From: Gemmatimonadota bacterium
Lineage (GTDB): Bacteria; 4572-55; J002
Direction: 5' to 3'
Assembly (NCBI GenBank): GCA_003697105.1
Contig: RFFQ01000009.1
Span: forward strand, 1-40,099
Length of the DNA: 40,099 bases
Numbering within the stretch: position 1 is the stretch's first letter; each line of letters opens with the position of its first letter. Shown one piece after another: positions 1 to 6,907 of this stretch. Below the pieces are notes generated by a model. That model saw only the letters and a list, made by a program, of their open reading frames with translations, ran no database searches and was not told the DNA's origin. The position numbers and the translations under genes are program-made.

Positions 1-176
1 AGATCAATCTCCCGGTCACGATAAATCAGTTCATTTCCAAGCTTGCCCCGGCTGTCCTTATAGGTGAGTTCAATGGCAACAGAACCAATCCAGTTGACAT
101 CCACAACGGTTACAAAGCCATCCGGAAGGATGCCTTTTACAACTGCTCCACGTTTAAGTTCTTCAAGACGTGCCAT
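1..176 (-). CDS. SNF2-type DEAD/DEAH helicase, N-terminus only (cut by window edge)
   Basis: The 58 visible residues begin MARLEELKRGAVVKGILPDG and contain VVDVNWIGS, ELTYKD and ELIYRDRE. From memory of the family, this is the typical N-terminal domain of large SNF2-like helicases found in phage-defence loci (DISARM-like and DUF499/DUF1156-type loci). The start is the ATG at 174-176, 26 nt after the stop of the HTH gene, with a weak GAGA upstream, so the two genes probably form one leftward operon. No helicase motif is in view because the gene runs off the left edge. The family call rests on N-terminal similarity recalled without a search, so the exact defence type is unknown. Confidence 0.72.
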   Translation of the reverse strand, partial: MARLEELKRGAVVKGILPDGFVTVVDVNWIGSVAIELTYKDSRGKLGNELIYRDREID

Positions 177-202
177 TATGCTTCTCGCTTTGCCTGCATA
201 GG

Positions 203-397
203 TTACTCTTTTTGTGCCTTAGCACCATGCGCACCTCCGCCACGCACCCATTCATCCACCTCTTGCTTGCTGAATTTCCAAAGCCGACCGATTTTGTGAC
301 CCGGCATTTGCCTTTCACTTATCCACTTATAGACCGTATCCCGTTTGATCCCGAGATATGTCGCAATTTCATCCACGGAGAGCCATCGATCTTCCAT
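203..397 (-). CDS. Excisionase-family helix-turn-helix DNA-binding protein
   Basis: A 64-residue protein that is almost wholly a MerR/excisionase-like winged HTH (HTH_17 type). WLSVDEIATYLGIKRDTVYKW forms the helix-turn-helix, and GRLWKFSKQEVDEWV is the usual wing and closing helix. The basic C-terminal tail has no other domain. The ATG at 397 lies 7 nt after a GGAG, while an in-frame GTG at 400 is only 4 nt away, so the ATG is preferred. Such proteins often precede SNF2 helicase genes in defence loci, where they probably act as the local regulator. An excision factor for an integrated element is the alternative. Function is inferred. Confidence 0.85.
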   Translation of the reverse strand: MEDRWLSVDEIATYLGIKRDTVYKWISERQMPGHKIGRLWKFSKQEVDEWVRGGGAHGAKAQKE

Positions 398-538
398 CAC
401 TCGTCTCCACTCATTCCGAGCATCTCATAAGGTTGTCTCGCAACGGCTTCTTTCCATTCGGTTGATGATAGGTTTACCATGAACCAGACTCGGATTTATT
501 GGCCTTTTGTCCAGGCAAACCTGAATAAACAAGAATAA

Positions 539-566
539 AGTATATCAATCGAGGGTCTGATGTCAA
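539..566 (-). promoter_or_regulatory. Sigma-70-type promoter for the HTH-helicase operon
   Basis: On the minus strand there is a perfect TTGACA -35 box (561-566), a 16-bp spacer and a TATACT -10 box (539-544). Transcription would begin near 531, giving a leader of about 135 nt before the HTH start. No competing gene lies in this stretch. Confidence 0.7.
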
Positions 567-789
567 GGAACATCTCCAAGTCAGCCCTAACGAATGTATA
601 TCTGTAATAATCTACGGTGCATAATAGAAGGGATTGCCCAACCGGACAAGCTTTGGACTTCGTCCGGAGAAAACAGAGAATCTGGGGGCAAACAGAGAAT
701 GAAAGGCGGGAAAGAGGGTGAATCAGGCGGGTGAAGAACGGGTCTGGAAAGATGTGAAACGGGCGCAACCCCTTTAAAACAAGGGGAAA
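567..789. other. Intergenic stretch between ssrA terminator and island promoter
   Basis: Together with 398-538, this is the gene-poor gap between the HTH gene and ssrA. I see no convincing ORF with a ribosome binding site. The only structure is a small perfect hairpin, CCCCTT-TAAAAC-AAGGGG at 769-786, just past the ssrA terminator. If an island is integrated at ssrA, its attachment junction could lie near here. Confidence 0.4.
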
Positions 790-833
790 TAGAAAACCCG
801 TCGTCCCGAAGAATGACCCCGGAGAGACGGGTT
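790..833 (-). terminator. Rho-independent terminator of ssrA
   Basis: On the minus strand, AACCCGTC and GACGGGTT form an 8-bp stem (826-833 with 795-802) starting 14 nt after the tmRNA CCA end. It is followed by a U-rich tract (TTCTATTT). The inner loop is about 23 nt and may fold further. Confidence 0.65.
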
Positions 834-846
834 GGTCTTTTCTAAA

Positions 847-1212
847 TGGTGGAGGCGGCGGGACTCGAACCCGCGTCCGGAAATATCGCAACTGGAACTT
901 CTACATACATAGTACATGTTTTAGACTTAGCTGGTTAGTCGCCCATGCACAAGCTCCTAACACAGCGCATCTCGTAGATATTTAATCCCTGCCGCTCCGA
1001 GACCATTGGCAAGGACGAGTTCGTCTGGTCGGCGCTCCAGATACATCCGACGAACCGAGATGTAACGGAACGGAACTACGCCGCTAAGGCGAGTTCGTTG
1101 GTTGCGAAATTATAGTCCGCAGTTCTATTTTCCCAGCCGTTTTACGCGTCTGCCGGAACCACGCGGTATGCCATTCCAGTCTTGTCTATCCCCGTCGAAA
1201 CCTGTCGCCCCC
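847..1212 (-). ncRNA. ssrA: Transfer-messenger RNA (tmRNA)
   Basis: Rescues stalled ribosomes and tags the incomplete protein for degradation. The 5' end GGGGGCG (1206-1212) pairs with the 3' CGCCUCC before the ACCA tail, giving a 7-bp acceptor stem with one G-U pair. The T-arm GGTTCGAGTCC and an encoded CCA lie at the 3' end (847-849). The tag ORF is on the minus strand at 1120-1076: resume codon GCG, then GAC TAT AAT TTC and so on, to TAG. The tag would be (A)ADYNFATNELALAA, ending in the expected LAA. At 366 nt this is a one-piece tmRNA of normal length. Confidence 0.97.
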
Positions 1213-1323
1213 GTTTTCAAGACAGCATTTAAGTGCGCCTTAACATATATATTTCAGGTGATAATGTCAAGAGGAATACGAATTATCAGCTAGATATAAT
1301 CCATTTTGAGTCCGCATTTCCAC

Positions 1324-1352
1324 TTGACTTTTGCAGGGGTTTCGGGTAATCT
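1324..1352 (+). promoter_or_regulatory. Sigma-70-type promoter for the 1403-9779 operon
   Basis: TTGACT (1324-1329), a 17-bp spacer and TAATCT (1347-1352). It excludes the upstream TTG at 1331 as the start of the next gene, since that codon lies inside the promoter. Transcription would begin near 1359, about 45 nt before the TTG start at 1403. Confidence 0.7.
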
Positions 1353-1402
1353 ACAATACCTTTTATATCCTCCAATTTGCATCCCTTTATAGGAGTCATA
1401 CA

Positions 1403-2515
1403 TTGTATAAAACTGATTTAAAATCTGTACGGATTCTGAGTGTGCTGGTAATTTTGGCATTGGTCGGTCTTATTATTGTAGAGACCTCACAGGTTAATGT
1501 CCCCAAACCCTGGCAAACGGAAAAGCGCCGTGCCAGCAAACAAATGTTGCGCTGTATGGAAACCATTAAAGAATATCGATTAAAAAAGGGCGTTTTACTT
1601 AGCGATCCGGATTTAGACCCGCGGATCGCCGCGTTATTGGGGCAAAATTACACCGTGATCACCACGGATCGCGGTTCGTGGTCGGCAAAAATATCGGCAA
1701 TGAATCCCAATTTTGCCGCGGTTGTCGTCTCTATGTTCAAAGAAGCCGGATTACGTGAGGGCGATGTGGTCGCCGTCGGGTTTACCGGATCGATGCCGGG
1801 CATGAATATCGCCACGCTATGTGCCATCGATGCCCTGAAATTGAAGCCCATCATCATTACTTCCGTTGGTGCTTCTGAATGGGGCGCCAATGATCCTGAT
1901 TTTACGTGGTTGGATATAGAAGCATTGCTTTATAACGAGGGGCTTATCCCTGCCCGAAGTATCGCCGCTTCTATTGGAGGCGGGAAAGACATTGGGCGCG
2001 GATTAAGTGACTTGGGTCAAGAAGCCATCCGTAATGCCATTGCCCGCAATCAGGTTGATCTGATTTATCACAAGAATCTGGAAGCAAATATCCGCCACCG
2101 CATGGCAATTTATGATAGTGTCGCCAAAGCAATGCAACGCCCCATCCGGGCGTATGTGAATGTCGGCGGCGGCGTGGCAAGCCTAGGCTCAACGATCAAT
2201 AAAAAATTCATTCAGTCAGGGCTTTCCAAGTCGATGCCTCGACGAAATTTCCCTACCAAAGGTGCATTGATCCTGTTTGCCGAACGTAACATTCCCATTA
2301 TTCACCTTCTGGAAATCGAGCGGCTGGCGCGCCAGTACGGCATTTATTCTGCTAGTGAAGAATATGTCCCCGCAGAATTGCTTGAAGTCGGCGTGGGCGA
2401 TGTGTTTGAAGAACGGCGATACCATGTTGGAATCGCCGCGCTTGTTCTGGTAGTCTTGATCGGGATCATCAGTGTGCTGGTCTGGAAAGATTTCAAACGG
2501 CACCGCTTACCCTAA
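1403..2515 (+). CDS. Poly-gamma-glutamate system protein (PgsW-like membrane protein)
   Basis: A 370-residue protein with one membrane helix near the N-terminus (about 8-27) and another near the C-terminus (about 343-363), enclosing a large globular domain. The domain carries GDVVAVGFTGSMPGMN, SVGASEWGANDP, ASIGGGKDIGRGL and VNVGGGVASLGS, which I recognise as the poly-gamma-glutamate system protein family often found beside pgsB/pgsC/pgsA. None of those synthesis genes is in the window, so the role here is uncertain. The start is set at TTG 1403, which follows AGGAG (1391-1395) by 7 nt; the longer frame from 1331 overlaps the promoter. It is the first gene of the operon, 32 nt before the substrate-binding protein gene. 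Confidence 0.75.
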   Translation: MYKTDLKSVRILSVLVILALVGLIIVETSQVNVPKPWQTEKRRASKQMLRCMETIKEYRLKKGVLLSDPDLDPRIAALLGQNYTVITTDRGSWSAKISAMNPNFAAVVVSMFKEAGLREGDVVAVGFTGSMPGMNIATLCAIDALKLKPIIITSVGASEWGANDPDFTWLDIEALLYNEGLIPARSIAASIGGGKDIGRGLSDLGQEAIRNAIARNQVDLIYHKNLEANIRHRMAIYDSVAKAMQRPIRAYVNVGGGVASLGSTINKKFIQSGLSKSMPRRNFPTKGALILFAERNIPIIHLLEIERLARQYGIYSASEEYVPAELLEVGVGDVFEERRYHVGIAALVLVVLIGIISVLVWKDFKRHRLP

Positions 2516-2547
2516 TAATATCTTTTGTGTATAGTTTGAGGAATACC

Positions 2548-3507
2548 ATGCGCCTGAAATTATTGATGTCAATATGTTTGGTGTTGGTGTGGGTTCTAAC
2601 GGCATCTGCCCAACGGGTTTATGTCGCCATGAGTAATAGCAAACCTCACTATCAGGCGGCAGAAACCGGATTTTGGGAGGCGCTAAGCCAAGCCGGATTT
2701 CCAAAATCAGCTCTAACCACAAAAACATTTGATCTATCTATCGATAAAGGTCAATCAGCACTGGAACAAATTCAGGCAGAACCACCTGACGTAGTTTTAA
2801 CATTGGGTACGGGGGCAACCAAGTTCATCCGGGCTAAAGCCCCCGATATTCCGGTGGTCTTTGCGATGGTGATCTTTCCAAAACGAAATGGGTTAATCCG
2901 TAGTTTGAAACGCCCCGGTAACAACATCACCGGGGTCACCCTAGATGTGGCGATTGAGGATCAATTCAAGGTCATGCTCCAGACCCAACCCAGCTTAAAA
3001 CGGGTGGGTGTCATTTACAACCCGGAGGAAAATCGCCGTTTTATTACCCGCGCGGAAAAGGTCGCCGCGAATTATGGCTTAACGCTTGTCAAACAAGAGA
3101 TTCACCAGAGTAACAAACTCTCGCAGGCATTTGAAGCCCTCGCCGGCCAGATCGATCTCCTATGGATGATTCCCGATACAACCGTTTTTCCTCGGGACGC
3201 CAATAAACTTGCCTTTGCCCGCGATTATCTCATTAAAAATGCAACCCTGAAACAGATTTCAACATACGGGCTGGCTGAAAATTTCGTTCGTAGCGGCGCC
3301 ACGTTGTCGTTAATGGCGGATGTCACCGATGCCGGTAAACAAGCCGGTGAAATTGTCGCCCAACTCCTCAAAGGGAAACCAATCAGCCAGATTTCAGTAC
3401 AATATCCCCGAACCGTCCGCTTATCGCTCAATTTACGAACGGCAACCGCTATCAATTTACATATTCCTGCAGATGTTATCCAGCAGGCAGAACTAAAGAT
3501 CGACTGA
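2548..3507 (+). CDS. ABC-type substrate-binding protein (ABC_sub_bind/TrpX-like)
   Basis: A 319-residue exported binding protein. It has a signal peptide (MRLKLLMSICLVLVWVLTAS, cleavage near AQR) and the two-lobed fold of the ABC_sub_bind family: VYVAMSNSKPHYQAAETGF, DVVLTLGTGATKF, RPGNNITGVTLD, KRVGVIYNPEENR, and C-terminal GATLSLMADVTDAGKQAGE. Start ATG 2548 follows TTGAGGAA. Family members bind aromatic amino acids or other small ligands. No permease or ATPase gene is adjacent. A chemoreceptor gene starts 4 nt after the stop, so the protein may present ligand to that receptor rather than serve transport. Ligand unknown. Confidence 0.85.
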   Translation: MRLKLLMSICLVLVWVLTASAQRVYVAMSNSKPHYQAAETGFWEALSQAGFPKSALTTKTFDLSIDKGQSALEQIQAEPPDVVLTLGTGATKFIRAKAPDIPVVFAMVIFPKRNGLIRSLKRPGNNITGVTLDVAIEDQFKVMLQTQPSLKRVGVIYNPEENRRFITRAEKVAANYGLTLVKQEIHQSNKLSQAFEALAGQIDLLWMIPDTTVFPRDANKLAFARDYLIKNATLKQISTYGLAENFVRSGATLSLMADVTDAGKQAGEIVAQLLKGKPISQISVQYPRTVRLSLNLRTATAINLHIPADVIQQAELKID

Positions 3508-3511
3508 GTCC

Positions 3512-5227
3512 ATGGTCACCTTTCTGAAAAACATAAGTCTTCGCTGGAAATTCTTCTTGGGGTCGGGTTTGCTAGTCCTAATTTCCACGTTTTTGATGAA
3601 TTTCATCGCGGTGCATTTGGTCAAAGCCCGTGCGGAACTGGAATTTAAGCGACGTACCCAAGCTCTGGCAGAGAACCTCAGTTACAACGCCAAATTCGGG
3701 GTGCTAATTCAGGATAAAACAGAACTTGAAAATTTGACATCAGGCTTTATTGATAATGCGGATTTTGCCTATGTGGCGATTTATAGCGCTCAGGGGGATA
3801 CCCTCGCCCTGCGAATCAACCCGGCATTGCCCACCACCCGGTTGAGCCATTTGCTCCGGTGGGATCCGGCGTTGCTAGATGCGGAAACGTCGCGGAAACG
3901 AGCCTACGGCAATATGCGAGTATGGGAATGTACGCGATGGGTACAAGTGGAACATCAGAAATCCCTTCCGGAAGATGACCCCACCCTCCTCTATTACGAG
4001 GATGACCCCTATGAAGATTTTACCGCACCGAATACAACCGGTACTACCACTACCACCACTACCCAAATCGACCACTCGCAAGTAGAAGGTGTGGTGCGGT
4101 TAGCCCTTTCCATGCGCGCGCTGGAACGGGAAATTTTTAAAACACAACTGATTGGATTTCTATTTGCCATCCTATTTACCGCCATCGGTAATGGGTTTGC
4201 CTTTTTCTTTTCGGGGATCGTGGTGCGTCCTGTTTCGGAATTGACCCAAGCCACCCGGATCATCGCGGAAGGAAACTTAGAACACCGCATTGAAAAGACC
4301 AGCCAAGATGAAATCGGTCAATTGGCTCAAAATTTTAATGAAATGGCATTTTCCATTCGCGAAATTATCCGCCAATTGCGCATGATTGCCTCCCAATTAA
4401 CCAGTGCATCCGCCCAAATTTTAGATACCGCCAATAATGGCGCCAGTATGGCAGCCCAACAGGCGGTTTCCATCTCCGAAACCAGTGCGACAATTCAAGA
4501 GCTTGCCAAAACAGCGGAGCAAATTTCCGGTACGGCAAACCAAGTGTTTGACCGGGCAAATGCCACCTCCAGTAGTGTGAGTGATGGCGCACAAGCAATG
4601 GAAATGGCAACCGGTACCATGCATGAAATCAAACAACATACGGAATCCACCCAGCAGACCGTTCTGGAATTGGGTGAATTATCTACCCGCATTGGTGGAA
4701 TGAGCCAGATGATTGAAGAAATTGCGGATCGAACCAAACTGATCGCGTTTAATGCGGCAATTGAAGCTGCCGGTGCCGGGGAAGCCGGACGCCGGTTTAG
4801 TGTTGTCGCGAACGAAGTTCGTACTCTAGCCGCTCAAACCGCCTCGCTGACCAGCGACATTGAGGGGTTACTGGAAGAAATACAGGTTGCGGTCAAAAAG
4901 GCGGTGGAAGTCTCTGAAGCTAGTGTGGCAATGGTCGAAGAAGGAACAAACCGTTTGGAAGAAACCAGTAATGCCTTCAATCATATTCAAGAGATGATCT
5001 TACAAACCACCCGTTCTGCCCGGGAGATTTCCTTAGCCACCCGCCAGCAAGAAACCGCCAGCCATCAGGTGGTGGAAGGCATGTCGGAACTCGCCCAAAC
5101 GTCCCAGACCGCGGCTAGCGGGAGCCAACAGACCATGAACGCCGCCGCGGAACTGAATCGCCTCGCAGAACAACTTAAGCACATTGTCGATCGTTTCAAA
5201 ATCCATGATGAAGAGACGCAATTCTGA
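3512..5227 (+). CDS. Methyl-accepting chemotaxis protein
   Basis: A 571-residue membrane chemoreceptor. TM1 is at about 12-34, the periplasmic sensor at 35-210, TM2 at 212-236, HAMP at 237-287 (RPVSELTQATRIIAEGNLEH) and the cytoplasmic signalling helices at 300-560. The hairpin tip reads RTKLIAFNAAIEAAGAGEAG then RRFSVVANEVRTLA, matching the family with some substitutions. The sensor contains a threonine tract (about 175-184) from an ACC/ACT repeat, and acidic DDPYEDF. The start lies 4 nt after the binding-protein stop with no strong ribosome site, suggesting translational coupling. Its end overlaps the folP start. No cheA, cheW or cheR is in the window. Confidence 0.93.
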   Translation: MVTFLKNISLRWKFFLGSGLLVLISTFLMNFIAVHLVKARAELEFKRRTQALAENLSYNAKFGVLIQDKTELENLTSGFIDNADFAYVAIYSAQGDTLALRINPALPTTRLSHLLRWDPALLDAETSRKRAYGNMRVWECTRWVQVEHQKSLPEDDPTLLYYEDDPYEDFTAPNTTGTTTTTTTQIDHSQVEGVVRLALSMRALEREIFKTQLIGFLFAILFTAIGNGFAFFFSGIVVRPVSELTQATRIIAEGNLEHRIEKTSQDEIGQLAQNFNEMAFSIREIIRQLRMIASQLTSASAQILDTANNGASMAAQQAVSISETSATIQELAKTAEQISGTANQVFDRANATSSSVSDGAQAMEMATGTMHEIKQHTESTQQTVLELGELSTRIGGMSQMIEEIADRTKLIAFNAAIEAAGAGEAGRRFSVVANEVRTLAAQTASLTSDIEGLLEEIQVAVKKAVEVSEASVAMVEEGTNRLEETSNAFNHIQEMILQTTRSAREISLATRQQETASHQVVEGMSELAQTSQTAASGSQQTMNAAAELNRLAEQLKHIVDRFKIHDEETQF

Positions 5228-6083
5228 CTTTGCCCCTGCCGTCTTCCGTTGCCGTAAATTCCGGCTTGATTTTTCCACGCATACCCACATTATGGGCATC
5301 CTTAATGTCACCCCGGATAGCTTTTCCGATGGAGGAAAATATCTCAACCCGGAGCGTGCGGTAGAACGGGCACTTGAGATGGTTCAAGCGGGTGCAGACA
5401 TCATTGATGTGGGTGGAGAATCCTCGCGACCCGGTTCAGACCCGATTTCCGCCTCAGAGGAAGTGGACCGGGTACTACCGGTGATTGAGCAACTTGCTCC
5501 CCTTCTATCCTGCCCGATCTCTATTGACACATACAAAGTCCCTGTTGCCGAGGCGGCATTAACTGCCGGCGCTAGCATCATCAATGACATCAGTGGGGCG
5601 CAATTTGAACCCGCCATGGCAAATGTCGCAGCGCAATTTGATGCCGGCATGGTGTTGATGCACATCCGGGGGAATCCAAAAACCATGCAAAACGCCATTC
5701 GATACGAGCATCTGATCGAAGAGATTACCGGCTATCTCCAAAAGTGCATTGAGCATGTCCGCCGCGCCGGCGTGGGTGCGGATCAAATTTTGATCGACCC
5801 CGGCATTGGTTTTGGGAAAACGGTGGAACATAATTTACAAATTTTGCACCATCTGGATCAATTTCAAACATTACCCTACCCAATTTTAGTCGGTGCATCA
5901 CGGAAGTCTTTTATTGGCAAGGTGTTAAAGGATTCCACTGCCTCGCGTCTGGAAGGGAGTTTGGTGGCGGCAATTCTGGCGGCAGAACGTGGTGCGGCAG
6001 TCGTGCGAGTACATGATGTCGCCGAAACCCGTCGGGCGCTGACCCTCGCAGATGCAATCTTCTGTGCGAAATCCGTAACCTGA
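5205..6083 (+). CDS. folP: Dihydropteroate synthase
   Basis: Joins para-aminobenzoate to dihydropterin pyrophosphate in folate synthesis. The 292-residue TIM-barrel carries the pterin-binding signatures MGILNVTPDSFSDGG and IIDVGGESSRPG, then SIDTYK, INDISG, LMHIRG, DPGIGFGKT and GASRKSFIG, in normal order and length. The start is ATG 5205 or ATG 5208; both lie inside the end of the chemoreceptor gene (about 20 nt overlap), implying coupling. It is followed 32 nt later by cdaA. folP-cdaA order is common in several bacterial groups. Confidence 0.95.
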   Translation: MMKRRNSDFAPAVFRCRKFRLDFSTHTHIMGILNVTPDSFSDGGKYLNPERAVERALEMVQAGADIIDVGGESSRPGSDPISASEEVDRVLPVIEQLAPLLSCPISIDTYKVPVAEAALTAGASIINDISGAQFEPAMANVAAQFDAGMVLMHIRGNPKTMQNAIRYEHLIEEITGYLQKCIEHVRRAGVGADQILIDPGIGFGKTVEHNLQILHHLDQFQTLPYPILVGASRKSFIGKVLKDSTASRLEGSLVAAILAAERGAAVVRVHDVAETRRALTLADAIFCAKSVT

Positions 6084-6115
6084 GATTACTCACCCTTTAA
6101 ACCGAACACGGTGGC

Positions 6116-6871
6116 ATGATTCCAATCATCGGAAGTTGGCGCATCGGCATTTTGGACATTCTGGATATGCTGGTGGTCGGCTTTATTGTTTATCGCCTGC
6201 TGCTACTCATGCAAGGCACCCGTGCCAGCCAGATGGCATTAGGGTTACTGCTATTGATTTTTGCCTCGGTCCTCGCCCAGTTACTCCATTTGGGAGCGCT
6301 GGGCTGGATCGCCGAAACGGTGAAAACGGTGTGGGTGGTACTGTTTGTCATTGTTTTTCAACCGGAACTCCGGCGCGGGCTGATGGAATTGGGGCGAAAC
6401 CCCATTTGGCACGGTTTTGTAAAGACCCGCCCCGAACGAATCTCCGATGAACTGGTGCGAGCCATCCAACGCATGGCGGAACGTAAAATCGGCTCTATTA
6501 TTGCTATCGAGAGAGACGTCGGTCTCCGTAATTATGCGGAAACTGGTGTCTCCCTAGAAGCGAAAGTCAAGGCAGAATTGATCGGTGCAATTTTTACCGT
6601 CCCCTCACCATTGCATGATGGTGCCGTGATCATCCGGGGAAACCAAATCACGGCGGCACGGTGTATTTTGCCCCTTAGCCAACGTTCCGATATCGACGGC
6701 GCCTTGGGGACACGCCACCGCTCTGCCTTGGGGCTTTCCGAAGAAACCGATGCCATTGTCATTTTGACCTCGGAAGAAACCGGTGCAATCTCCGTCGCTC
6801 AGAATGGGCAGTTGCATTATCGCCTTACCATTGGTGATGTGGCAAAATACATTGAAGCCGCGTTGACATAA
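6116..6871 (+). CDS. cdaA: Diadenylate cyclase CdaA (c-di-AMP synthase)
   Basis: Condenses two ATP to cyclic di-AMP. The 251-residue protein has three N-terminal membrane helices (about 14-31, 37-58, 63-82) followed by the DAC (DisA_N) domain. Catalytic motifs are D168-G169-A170 (PSPLHDGAVIIRG) and R200-H201-R202 (GALGTRHRSALG), both intact. ETGAISVAQNG near 221-231 is also typical. The length and topology match CdaA rather than DisA or CdaS. No CdaR gene follows; the next gene is a histidine kinase 36 nt away. Confidence 0.96.
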   Translation: MIPIIGSWRIGILDILDMLVVGFIVYRLLLLMQGTRASQMALGLLLLIFASVLAQLLHLGALGWIAETVKTVWVVLFVIVFQPELRRGLMELGRNPIWHGFVKTRPERISDELVRAIQRMAERKIGSIIAIERDVGLRNYAETGVSLEAKVKAELIGAIFTVPSPLHDGAVIIRGNQITAARCILPLSQRSDIDGALGTRHRSALGLSEETDAIVILTSEETGAISVAQNGQLHYRLTIGDVAKYIEAALT

Positions 6872-6907
6872 TGTATCCCGTTAGACGCATTCCAATAAGG
6901 TACTCTT

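Noticed and set aside
496-891. Open frame of about 131 codons on the minus strand across the ssrA terminator
   Set aside because: It overlaps the tmRNA 3' end and terminator, has no family resemblance and no ribosome site.
1331-1402. N-terminal extension of the poly-gamma-glutamate protein
   Set aside because: The TTG at 1331 lies inside a good promoter; TTG 1403 has an AGGAG at proper distance.
4009-4290. Minus-strand frames within the chemoreceptor and other genes
   Set aside because: These are shadows of strongly supported genes, with no ribosome site or family match.
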